The notes below the pieces were generated by a model. The model was given only the letters and a program-made list of their open reading frames with translations, searched no databases and was not told the origin of the DNA. 64,000 nt of DNA from Larimichthys crocea. Lineage: Eukaryota; Chordata; Actinopteri; Sciaenidae. A program made the position numbers and the translations under genes. Shown piece by piece: positions 51,480-63,084 of this stretch; positions within the stretch are counted from its first letter, which is position 1, and every line of letters starts with the position of its first letter. The stretch lies in NCBI RefSeq assembly GCF_000972845.2, contig NC_040016.1, forward strand, positions 381,105 through 445,104, read 5' to 3'.

Positions 51480-52283
51480 TGGAAAAAAACATCCAACGGC
51501 TAACGTCATTACAGTGAGGCTAACGCAGCAGCCTGTTTGGCTTTTACAGTTAATTTGCATGACTGCGACGCTTTGGCGCCACCTACAGCCCCGTCCTCAC
51601 CTACCCCTTCTTCCTCTTCTTTCTCCACGGCATAGGGGGACTTGAGTACCCGCATTAAAAAGATACGGACAGAGAAAGTTTGTTTAAATTAAAACACGAC
51701 TTTGGGTATCCATACAAAAACAACACGCACTTTAATGCGCATGCGTTCCATACATAAGCCCTGTTGCTCTTATAGGCTACCTTCACGGGCTTTTGACAAT
51801 CCGAGAGCTGCACACTTAGCATGATACGGTGTCTATCCTAAAATACCCCAGCAGTTATAAAGAGCGGTTAAAAAGTATATTAGCTGTGGTGATCGTTTAA
51901 TAAGTAGTTGTTAGTAGTAATAGCGGGAGTGGTGGTAGTAGTAGCAAGTAGTAACGTACATAATCATTATATTTTAAATAAATTCCCAGCTACCGTAAAC
52001 GCAACATATTCTAACTTAAACATCGAAATGAAGGCGTCTGATTGGCCGTTAATTCCACAGTGAAAAAGAACGAACCAATCGGTGACGCCGTTCTTGGTCG
52101 TTGTCAGCAACCAACGTACACAATTTTAGCAACCAGGAACTGGCGTGTGGTGGTTTTGCAAGTGCGGCGGTGTTGTCAGAGGAAGCGCTTTTTATTAAAG
52201 TCTAAATGATTTACTGATTGTTTCCGTTTTCAAAAGATAGTCTGCAAACGTGCCGCCATTTTGGTAAATGTCTTCTTGTCGTC
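51480..52283. promoter_or_regulatory. bidirectional ip6k1/ccdc66 promoter region
   Basis: The intergenic gap between divergent genes is under 1 kb. Contains two CCAAT-type boxes (about 52041 and 52074), CpGs, no TATA box, and a palindromic GTTGTCAGCAAC at 52100-52111 that fits the RFX X-box pattern. Both start sites are inferred. Confidence 0.65.
51601..51720 (-). other. ip6k1: possible first exon of ip6k1
   Basis: A purine-rich minus-strand stretch ends at a GTGAGG donor (51600-51595). The start site is not visible; the upper bound is a guess. Confidence 0.3.
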
Positions 52284-55200
52284 ATGAATCTCGGGTGAGT
52301 CTGTTTTTTTTGTTACCAGCAGCTAGCTAGGCTAACACGTTCACTCACTGTGTCGCAGACAACAGGAGGCTTCAGATCACAGCAGTGTAAATGATAAAAC
52401 TTTAAACTACAGAGTCTTTAAATGAGTCGCTGCATGGCTCAGCCTTTAACCCACAGTTATGGCTGTTTGTTGTGATTTGTCAAAAATATACGGGGGTAAA
52501 ATAAGTCAAATAATAACGACGTTAATGTAACCAGCGTTCCCGCAAACAAGACAGCAATAATAAAAACATTGTAAATGCATATCCTTTCCTGTTAAAGTAA
52601 AAAACAAACGCCTCATGTACATAAAACATGTCACTAAGGAGTGACAGGTGTGATTTGGAGCTCGTGTTAATGTCAGTCACGAGTCTGTAATGTTGTTAAA
52701 TGTTGTCTGTCATTGTGTGACCATGTGACACTGTGTAATGTTATTCCCTGGCAACACGATACAGTATGTACTGTGTCTCACTATCTCAATGTCACAAAGA
52801 CAAAGTCTGCAAACTCTGTTTTCGAGACCAGAGGCAGGGAAGTACTGTGTGTATGCCCTGTATGACTGGAAAACACAGTTTGGCTGCTGAAAAAATCTCT
52901 GCACACCTGTAAATGGATAAAGATTGAAAGAGTCCAGAAGTCACAGACCTGTCTGTTCAGTTTAGTTCATAATTTGCTCAATCATAAACACAGCAGAACA
53001 ATGGAAAGCATGAAAAGAGCTGGTACTTAAAACACAATGCAGAATAAGGTCAAATGTGTTGTTGTGTTTCTGTTCTTTGCGCTGACATCTGATATTTCTT
53101 CTTTTTGTGGACAGAGACGGCCTGCTGTTTGAACTTGAAAATGGAAAACCCAAGTTGATTGTTCTCAGTCATGGTGAGACCTTTCTGCTTTTATAATCTT
53201 TAGTTTTCCCGGGAAAAATTCACTGACTTATTTGCTTTTCTTTTTATTACTAATACTACACTACTACTGATACTGCTATAAAATGTCTATAAATTGATGA
53301 TCAAAATTAACAGTTTTCATTTAGGTTAAACTGTATTTTAGTTACTTGCAACAATACTTTATTAATAATGAAATATGCTTAGCTTTGCTCATGGTGTGAA
53401 ACACATTACATAAGGTACAAAGTGCTTTTGTAAACATATCTTTTATTTAAGAAAGATTTATTTGTTTTTATTTTTATTATGAGTAAAATAGTTTAGTTAA
53501 TTTCATAAAATAACATTCAAACATGCAGGTCATTATAAACAATTATAAAACTGTTACAACGGTAAAAATCTCGACTCTCTTTAAGAGTCTTTGTTCCCAC
53601 AGGTCCTTGAAATCCTTGTAAGCTTGTGAATGTGATGAGGGGAAAATCAAGTTCAAAGCTAGACATAGTTATTGAAAGTGCTTAAATTTATATATTTTGT
53701 AAATTAACAAAATTAAATAGGCTATGCTCTGCTGTGCTGGGTCCTTGAATTTGAGAGAATTGGCCTTGAAAAGTCCTTGATTTGGTGTTTAGGAAGGTAT
53801 GGAAACGCTGCTTTTTAAAGGGTTGGTAAGCACATTCAGACTTAATATTTTTTCACATTGCCTTACAGAGGTTTCAGTGAATATTAACATGCGTGTCTGG
53901 GTGTAATATTCATGGCTGCTCACCGACATGTCTTTTTTTCCACTGCAGGCGTTGACAAGAATCCAACAAAGGTGGGAATCATCGTTACAACAGGCCATTA
54001 CATTTCAACACAGAATAGCACTTGGGTATCCACATACTTTTGGCCGTTTTCTTTAATAGTTTGGTCTGATCTGATTTAATCTCACTTGATCCTTGCAGCT
54101 GTCCTGCAGGTCCAGAGCGGCCAACATCCTGAGCGCCAGGCAGCTGTCCTGTGTGGAGGAGGTGCAGGGAGAAGAGCGTCCAGCCCGGCAGCAGGTGGGG
54201 AGGAACAGAGAAACCAAGAGCAAGGCCGGAGGTGCAGCTGCCTCCTTCACCCTGAACACCGCCACCACTGGGGGGAGGAGCATCACTCATACATCATCCA
54301 AGACACATGAGCAACACAAAGGGGGAAACATCAAAATTGTGGCTAAAGTAAGTGTCAGGCTGCATCACTTTTTTTTTTTTTGCTTTTTATCTGAGATGAA
54401 GACAAAACGTGTTATTGAACATACAACCTGCTCTGCTTCTGTGTGTGCTGTAGGTTAAGTCAGACAGACACAAACACAGCAGTACTGTTGCCTCCCAGAG
54501 AGTCAGTGTGAAAACAGGACAGCCTCAAAACGGTGGGACACGAGTGGGTGGAAGGGTTGGACTAAAGGACACGCTGACCAGTGGGGAAGCAGGCCAGAAG
54601 GAGAGCGTGGTGTGTCTGACTAATGCGCAGCTACAGCAGATCCTCAGCACGGTGCAGACCAGCAGCAATGGACAAGACCCACGAGAGGACCACTGGACCA
54701 AGGGTAGTGGTAGTGATGATAGTATTAATGAATAAACACCAGTTTCCCTTCTTTTCTGTATAATGAACATCTTCATGTCTTTTTCTTTGTTAGAAAATCA
54801 GACAGACTCAAAATCTGACTGCTTGGTGAATGATGGAGATGGGAAGAGGAAGGAGGAAGACAGAGGAGGTGGAGGTGGAGGAGAAACTGATAGAACTGGA
54901 AGCTCACAGGATAAAGGCAACAGGTGAAGAGCCGGCCTCTATATATCTATAAATAGATTTCTTCTGGATGCAGTCACATTAAGAAGACATTAAATAATAA
55001 TTTAGCTGATAACCATAAATGGAAATTGGTCCATTATGCATAGTGTAGCACAGTGTGCTGATGTGTTTCTTTCTGTTGCTGCTGTTGTTTAGGTTGTCTG
55101 GATGTCTGTTCAGCTGGCTGGAGGAGCGACAGTCAGAGAGCAGAGCAGCCATCGACGCCAAGAAGGCTCAGTGGAGGAAAGAACTAGGTACATACCCACA

Positions 55201-58200
55201 AACATTTTATAACTCCATAGTTATATTCATTATAATGACAAACGAATTATCGCAAGTCACAACTATTTCATGTTAAAGAGAAATACTTTAGATCTGAAGG
55301 GATTTAAACATGAATTGACATCATTAATAAAAAATGAGAAGATACAGGTGATATAGATAATGGTGAGGTGCAGCATGTTATTAAAATAATCTGATACATG
55401 AAATGAGTTTTTATTTGTGTGTGTGTTAGATGAGCAGGTGGCACTGAAGCAGCAGCAGCAGCGCTCAGCCCCCAGCAGACTTCAGGTACAACGGATATTT
55501 TGTGTTTGTTCTTTTCTGCTTTGTTGGTTGTTTTTATCAGAGTGGGAACAAGATGACTTCCAAGAACGGCCCACCTTTGTCATAGTGCAACATTTCTGGA
55601 GGATGTGTTGAATATTTAACATCCGTAACGATTATGACAACAACATAAGTTCTTCTCTGATGTATCCTTGTAAATATATCAGGTTGTTATTTCAACTGAT
55701 TGCACACATAATGATTGTTAGATTTGATCCAACTTCGACACAGAGGGGAAACACTTCTTGTCATAAAAAGTTTCACAATCTTTGTGTATGTGTGTGTTTC
55801 AGGCTGAGGAGGATGCAGAGAGTGTGTTATCAGTTCAGAGCTCCATCAGCCACAGAGAACAGCCTGCAGCCATCAGATCCAGCCTCAGACTTGGGGTAAA
55901 CCTGTCAAGAACAAGTCTTCAACCTCATTCTTTCCCCATACTTTGTTGCTTGTTTAACACCGGTCTTGAACCTGCGTTGACTCTGTAAGGAGGTCACGCC
56001 GATGGCGGAGATTCTGAGTATCGAGAGGAGAGAGGAGCAGAAGAGACGCTGGCTGGAGGAACTGGACCAACAGAGAGAGGAGACAACTGAACGCAGGAGA
56101 CGAGAGAAGCTGCTGCAGAGCCAGGTACAGCAGAGACAGGAGATGATTCATGTGGATGTGCTGCTGTGTTTCATGTTGATAATCTGTTTTTCTAATGTGT
56201 CTCTGCAGACGGAGGACCACGAACTCTGGGCCACACACTTTGACTCACTGCAGAGAAGGCCTCCTGTCCGGACGACAGCTCCATCAGCTCCACCTCCAGC
56301 CCCTTCTAATGGCTCCGAGCGAGGGGAGTGGGAGCCCTCGTCCAGCCTCTCTCTGGTCTGGGAGGCCATGAGCAGTTGTGGAGCAGACAGTGTTGGTGGA
56401 GGCAGCGTAGATACAACTAGCGGATACCCAGCCAGAGCCAGGTATGGTGGCTCGATGAATGTGTGAACATATGAAAAAATCTCTCCTGAGGGAAACATCT
56501 GGCTCATCTATGCTCATTAACTGTGTCTGTCTGCTGTTTGATGTAGATTTTCAGAGCTCTCTTGTTTGTCTTGACCAGCCAAGATTTATTTTTCTGCCTG
56601 CTTAACAGTTAATTTGTCCCAGCCCTGCTAGTTTTCTGTCTCCGGCACAGAGTTAGTCCTGCCTGCAAAGCTCTCTAATCGCTAGCTCCATGTATATGAG
56701 TAAATGTTTGGTGGTCTTTGTTTTCCTGTGTTTCATCCAGTTATCTGAGGACTATGACTGCCCTGCTGGACCCTGCCCAGATAGAAGAGAGAGAGAGGAG
56801 GAGGCTAAAACAGCTGGAGCAGCAGGTATGAAGAAGATGAAGAGGCGAGAGGGAGGAGAAGAAGACTTTTATCACTTAGCTTACTACAGTAAATATTTCA
56901 CTGTTTCCTCCTCTTCCAGCGAGCGATCGAGGCCCAAATGGAGGAGCAGCGACAGCAGAAGGAGCGAGAAGAGGCAAGGAGGAGACAGGAAGAGGAGGAG
57001 GAAGAGAGGAGGGTGGCGCTGGAGAGAGAGATGCTGGAGAGGCGGTACGAGCTGGACACACTGAAGGAGAGGCAGAAGGTCAGGACGCACAGAGGCAAAC
57101 GATGGACGATTCTTCACCTTAGTAAATTTCTCCACAGCATCGCTGAACTGTTCTGTGCAAACCTCTGTTCTCCCAGGAGCAGCCGAGGCATCAGGCCGAG
57201 CAGCCAAACAGAGGTCACACTGATGAGAGACGCCAGGAGGTTCTGGAGAACAGCGGTGAGCACAGCTTCCGCAGTGAACAACAATGTTAAAATACTCCAT
57301 TATGAGCAAAATTACTGAACGTATCAGAGGTAAAGTACTTATTATATCCCCTGTGACTGATATATTATTATACATGGCATCATTACATTGAAATACTGAT
57401 GCATCAGTGTGTGTGTGTCACTATTAATGACAGCTGGTCCAGTTTATTCTGGACACTTCTCACAATCAGATGCATGAATTAGATTATGCTCTGTGGGCCC
57501 ATGTGCTGAAGCAGGACAATAGTTGGCAACCTGTCAGAACTAAAAGGCAACAATATTTCCTGCATATTTTTGAGTTGGGGTGTGAAAGACAACGTAAAAA
57601 CAAGCAGGTTGTTTGTAATAACCACTGCACTAACTGTGTTTGTGTTCAGAAGTTAGCAGGCAGGACGAGTGCTTGGAGGAGGTCAGCAGTTCAGCCACCC
57701 CGTACAAAGACACTGCTGTACAAACAGGTCAGTAGTAAATACAGTCACCAGCGCTACAACTACAACTACTGCTGCTGCTGTAGGAAATGGCAGTACTGCT
57801 TCTACATCAGTGTATGAGGACAACAAGTTCTAAGACACACTGTGAAACTGTCTAGAATAAATTCACACTAACCAATCTATTTAAAAAAAATACTTTTCAC
57901 ATCTGAAATGCTTTGTACTACAAACATCTGAATTACCTTCAACGTGTGACAGTTTAAATCTTCTCGTTAATCTTTTCTGCTGTCAGACAACATGAATGCC
58001 CAGCTTGGCACACGTCTTTCAGACTTTTGTTTCACCAAGCTCTCGCCAGTGTCTTAAAGTCAGTCCCAGATTCACTCTTGCTCAGCCACTTTCTCATTTT
58101 CTCTTCTTAGCTTCCTCCGTCAGTGTCATCTTTGATCACTGATGCTGCTGAGCCCGGTTATGTTGTCTGCTAGCTCAACTCTGGTTCAAAATTATTTAAA

Positions 58201-60533
58201 ATCTGTTGTTTATCATGGTGCTTGCTTCAATATCTGACACAGCTCATCCTCTGTTTGTAGAACCAACTCCTTCTCTCCCGCTGAGAGCCGACAGAGTTCA
58301 GACTCCTCACGTCTCGCCAGAGTACCAGCCACCTCCTCAGACTCAGGCTGCTGCTGCTCCTCCTAACAGCAGGAACCGAGCTGTGAGAGCAGGCAAGGAG
58401 AACATGTGTCTGCCAGGAGGAGGAGGAGGAGATCCATATGAGGCATTTGCCAGGACAGAGAGGAGAGACAAGAGGAGGCCAGAGTGGAACACAAAAAGGT
58501 AGAAATGTCTGTTTAATGTTTTGTTTTTCCTTTATTGGTGGTCATTGTCAGTACTTTCTCTGATCTCCTGGTCCTGGTTCTGTTCCTCCAGGCCCAGTCG
58601 TCAGTTCGTTCCAGCCTCGGAGCGTTACCCTGCCTCTCTGCAGAGGAACAGACAGGAGAGTCGAATGAAGAGGCAGGCCGAGCTCCTCGCTCTGCAGGAG
58701 AAGGCCTGTCTGTCCAGGACCAACCCAGCTCCTCCTCCTCCTCCAACTCCTCAGCACCAGGAGCCTCGTCTCTGCTCCAACCCCACACAGACCAGAACCA
58801 GTCCAAACAGGAAGGTAGTAGGCTTCTTAATCGCTGATTTAAAACTTCCCCATGTTCTTCAGCATTCAGAAACGTCTCTTCCTTGCAGGTAGAGAGTGTT
58901 TCCAGAGGACACAACATCTCTGCAGCCATCAACACTGAAAGGTGAGCAGCAGCTCTGACTGCAGCTGTCTTTGTTTTAAACCCCTGATCCCCAAAAATGT
59001 TTTAAAAAAGCCAAACATGAACATTTTAGAATTAAACTGCTTAATCTTTTTTTAAAGGGTGAAATGTACTTGAATAATGTACTTAAGTAAATAATTATTC
59101 ATTACTCATTGGAAACATCTTTCTTCTTCAGCTGACCTGTTGTTTACTGTCTGGAAAACAGCTTTGCACGCTTCAATAATTACACTTGAATCATTAGAAA
59201 TGTACAAATTAATCACTGTCCCTGCTTTAAAGGTCCAGTGTGTCAGATTTAGGCGGCTCTGTTTATAGAATGAGGCAGCAATAATTAATAATTATGTTTT
59301 CATCAGTGTATAAATCACCTTTTCTTTATTTTCATAGAATGAGACTTTTATATCTACAGATGCTGTAAGTCCTCTTTCACAGGACAGAACAGACACACAC
59401 TGACTCTAGATCAGGCCCTTTTGCATGTTTCGTGGTCACCGTAGTTTTTCCTTCCCGTTAAAAAAAGACTAGATGACACTAAATCTTACTCACTGATGCT
59501 TTAACTATAACGGATAAAATTATGAAGAAATTAAAGATCAGTAGAATAAAGATCTGCCAAAATCTGCTCTGTCTTGCCATCATAACTCCACTAACCTCGA
59601 AATGATACATTTGGATCAACGTCAAGACAATAAAAACTTTACTACTCAGCTATTTTGTATTTTTACGAAACAAACCATCTAAGAAGAATGAGCAGCTGTG
59701 CCTCTGTTGTTGTGACTGATTGTGTAAAATAAATAACAATCTGTGCAGACTGCAGCTCTGTTGATCAGGATGTTTGAGTGGTTTTAGGTTTACTGAGCTG
59801 ACGTCTCATGCTGTTACCTCCTCCAGGGGGCGCTCTCCTCCCGTCCCTGCTGTGAGACACAGAGTTCAGGGTCAGCAGGCCCCATCCTCCTCCACACCTC
59901 CTCCTCCTCCTGCTCAACCACCGGGCTTGGAGTTCATTCCTTATGTCAGGACTGATGAAGTCTTCAACCTGGATCCACTGGAGCCTGCACACACACCCCC
60001 ACCTCGCACACACACTGGTTAGACACATTACTGTACTGTCTCTCACTGGTGTCGTCTGCTCTATACAGTTAGTAAACTCTACTTTCTCCTCATCAGATGT
60101 TCCTCTTCAGAGCTCAGCGTCTCCTCCTGCTCCCTCACATCGGGATCCCCTCCTCCACCCTGAACTGCTTCGTAACACACACACACACCGACAGCAGGAG
60201 ATCCTGAGAGGCCTCGCACAGCTACGACAGGTAACTCTCTAAAGCATCACAGGCTTTAAATCAGTCATAAATCTGAGTTTAAAATGTTCATCTATGAGCT
60301 GAATTTAACTGTGGTCCAGTGTCAAACTTACACATGATGTGGAAACTGTGATAAAGAATGTACCCTGTACTAAAACCTGATCGTAGACACACTAACGTGC
60401 ACGCAGACTTACTGAATGGATGCTCACATGTACAGATGTACAGACAGACGTTTGTGTGTGTTTTCAGGGTTTATTACAGAAACAGAGGGAGTTGGAGACG
60501 GATCTAAAACGCCATGACAACGAGCTCCGGTGA
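52284..60533 (+). CDS. ccdc66: coiled-coil domain-containing protein 66, complete
   Basis: Coding exons 52284-52294, 53115-53173, 53949-53971, 54099-54347, 54454-54703, 54794-54923, 55093-55187, 55430-55485, 55803-55895, 55990-56124, 56209-56441, 56741-56825, 56920-57078, 57177-57255, 57650-57727, 58261-58498, 58592-58814, 58889-58941, 59827-60017, 60097-60230, 60468-60533 (2640 nt, 879 aa). CCDC66-specific blocks: MNLGDGL start, VCLTNAQLQQIL, DAKKAQWRKELDEQVALK, LRTMTALLDPAQIEERERRR (about 475), FVPASERYP, FIPYVRTDEVFNLDP and GLLQKQRELE at the end. A Glu/Arg-rich coiled coil spans about 485-555. CCDC66 is a microtubule-binding centrosome and cilium protein, needed in photoreceptors. Homology is concentrated in these blocks; the linkers are diverged, as is usual. 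Start chosen because exon 1 encodes the conserved MNLG with a phase-2 donor. Confidence 0.96.
58015..58195 (+). repeat. dispersed repeat shared with asb14 intron 5
   Basis: In ccdc66 intron 15. Matches 13040-13290 in word order ('caccaagctctcgccagt', 'aagtcagtcccagattcact', 'gctgctgagcccggtta'). Confidence 0.75.
59228..59504. mobile_element. MITE-like element, copy 2
   Basis: Left 'tttaaaggtccagtgtgtca' and right 'actaaatcttactcactgat' plus 'gctttaa' match 2762-3116, shorter inside. Lies in ccdc66 intron 18, the longest late intron. Confidence 0.75.
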
Positions 60534-61273
60534 ACTCTGACCTGTGTGTGAGTCAGGATGAAGTAGCGCTGCAGTGTTTCCTTCAGCCATCATGGAGAAC
60601 TTTTAACAGAAAACCTTCAGTGTTCTGAGGATCAGCCAGTCATTCAAAACTTGAAAACTGGAAGTACGTACCACAGCGAGGAGTCTACTTACAGACTTGC
60701 ATATCTGCAAACAGACTGAAGCTGAGTTTTGGGAGTTTTCAAAGTAAATCTGATGATATCAGAGTGAGTTTGACAGATAATCTTGATTTGGGGCAACACA
60801 TCCCGCCTCCTGGTCACAGAAGTGACCAACAACACAAACGTTACAAAGTGCTTTGCAATTCTTGTATTGTTAAAAAACACGTGGCTCTTTTTTTTTTGTG
60901 AGTTGCAGGTTCAACACTAGCTCTTTGAATGTTTCACTACAAGCTCCATCAGTTCTACCTCACATCAGGATCTTTTATGCCACTCGCTCTGTTTTATCTT
61001 TCCTCCACTGGGTACAAAATAAGACAAAGATGTTTCCTTTTACGTGGATGAGCATCATTTTAATGTGACTATTGTATTTTATTGCACTTTCCATAAGAAT
61101 GACATGTGCCGAGCGGTCACTGAGGAGGTTTGAAGTACTACACACTATTTCTTTGATCATCCTTCCTGTAGAGTCGACTTATTTAAATCATGAATGAAAG
61201 CTTCCTGCTGGCCGAGGAGCTCCGTGTTTCCATTTGTCTGTGTTATTGTATTGTTTTTTTAATTTATTGATGT

Positions 61274-61570
61274 AATAAATAATGTAATGTGTACCGACTC
61301 TTACATTTCTTACAACTGCACTTCGTTTTGAAGCCCTCTAATCCCTGAATTACCGACCAGCTGACATCCATAGTGTCACTACACTACATCTCAAAACTAT
61401 GAATAAATATTGAGGATGTGAACACAGGCTATAACTGTTAACTTTTATAAAAATCTACATGTATTGTGGGCAGGACTTTATGGACTGTGTATTTTAGATT
61501 ATAATAAACAAATAAAAAGGTGGACTTTGAAGGTCCAAAATAATTCCAATGTACAAACACCTACAATAAA
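61274..61570 (+). terminator. ccdc66: ccdc66 polyadenylation signals
   Basis: AATAAA at 61274-61279, 61503-61508, 61511-61516 and 61565-61570. The first gives a 3'UTR of about 760 bases. The last would bring the transcript within about 100 bases of the opposing gene's 3' end. Confidence 0.65.
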
Positions 61571-61663
61571 TCCTGAGACCGATTTCTTGTTGTGTTTTAC
61601 ATCGTAGCTCAATCTGGCGTCAACAAACTCTCGACGGAGACTCGCTCGTTTACGCAGGCATGT

Positions 61664-61669
61664 TTTAAT
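61664..61669 (-). terminator. candidate polyadenylation signal of the tasor-like gene
   Basis: ATTAAA on the minus strand, about 1.4 kb past the stop at 63085. An AATAAA at 62514-62519 is an alternative with a shorter 3'UTR. Confidence 0.4.
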
Positions 61670-63084
61670 ACAAAAAAACTTCTGATGTAAAAAAAAAAAA
61701 CATAAAAATGACGAGTTAAAACCAGTCTGTTACAGAGTCACTTCCTACTGTACATACAACAGCAACTAAATACAGACAGCTCTCAGAATAAGAAACCAAA
61801 CATTCAGTACAAAAAAATGTTTTTTACAAGACAAAGAGTTCACTGGAAGACGTGTAAGGCAGTCCGTCCATGTTTTTTAATTTTTTTTTTAAGTTCTTCC
61901 AAAGTCTCAGTTTTCACTTTAAGAACCAGCGTGCACCTCGATGCAAAGAGCAGCTCGTGTTTCCTCACTGTAGAAAACATTGCGAGGTTCCCTTTAAGAG
62001 ATTCATTGTCAGGGATCCTCAAGCGAACCAGAGTTTAGAAAACCGTTACTCAAAGACACCAAAACAGTCAAGGTGGTGGTGCATTCAAGAAAGCTAGGAA
62101 AGAATCCAACCAGTGCTGTTTAACATTTTAGTCAATGCTCTGACTCAGAGCAGCGTACTCCTGAACTCTTGAACTTATTAAAGCAGAGATCATTCAGTAA
62201 GAAGACGACCTCTATGAAGCAGTTTATAAAAACACCTCCAGAAATTAAACTTATGTACACGTCAGGTCCGATCTCTCTCATGAGATAAATAAAACATGGC
62301 AGACAAACATTTCACACTCAACATATTTTCTTTAAATCCCCTGAACACACATCAGAGGAGGAGATATGGCCTTTTCCATCAGTGTTCTTCTCACTGCTTC
62401 AGCACTAACAGCTCAACAGTTAGTGGTTACAGTAGGTAGGTGAAGAGAACGTTCCCATATTCTGGACACTTTACAAAGGTTCATCTTTACTGGCATCAAA
62501 TCAAGGTGGGGCTTTTATTTGGGGGCATTCAGTGCTGTTTTCTACAGAGTGACATTGTTTCACCAAGCCCTGATCCAGGATCTGTCAAAATTGTGGGTCA
62601 CTGCTGAACCTCGGACTGTTCAGTCACTCAGACGTTCATTAAAATGATTGAAAATACAAATTCACCACATGGTAAATGATCTTTTTGTGAGATTTTTGAT
62701 GAGATTTTTTCACCATTATCCAACATATGAACTAATGTTCGTCATTGGTTTGTGTTCGGGCTGTCAAGTGTTCTGTTCAGTCTTCAGTGTCTACGCTGAG
62801 ATCTGTAGCCACCGTCTTTGATTTGAAAGGATTTGCAGTGACTTCCTGTCAAAGTAAGTTGTGTTTTTGTTACTTTACACCTTAAAACTCTCCTGATGTC
62901 TGTTTGAGACGCTGTCAATGAATCTGATCACAGTCCTGGATCAGGGTTGGACTCCACAATGATTTTGTGGTGATAAAGGAGCTGCACAGAGCGTGGTCAC
63001 TCCATCTTTAGCACCTGTTAGTATTTGGGATGTGCGTGTTTCAGCCTCTCCTCTGAGGTCAGCTGGTGGAGTTATACTGGCTGT
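61670..63084 (-). other. 3'UTR of the tasor-like gene
   Basis: No splice-bounded exon and no long protein-like frame; placed as 3'UTR because the stop at 63085 is followed by no better polyadenylation site before 62514 or 61664. Confidence 0.5.

Noticed and set aside
51352..51492. ATG at 51492 with 47 codons up to a donor, as an ip6k1 N-terminus
   Set aside because: A perfect acceptor (gtttttttccacag) lies between that ATG and the exon, so the ATG is intronic. The frame also does not join the kinase frame downstream.
56884..57375. 163-codon minus-strand frame, Leu/Ser-rich
   Set aside because: Exact antisense of the Glu/Arg-rich coiled-coil exon of ccdc66, where the reverse strand is stop-poor.
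58513..58935. 140-codon minus-strand frame
   Set aside because: Antisense of ccdc66 exons 17 and 18; no splice logic of its own.
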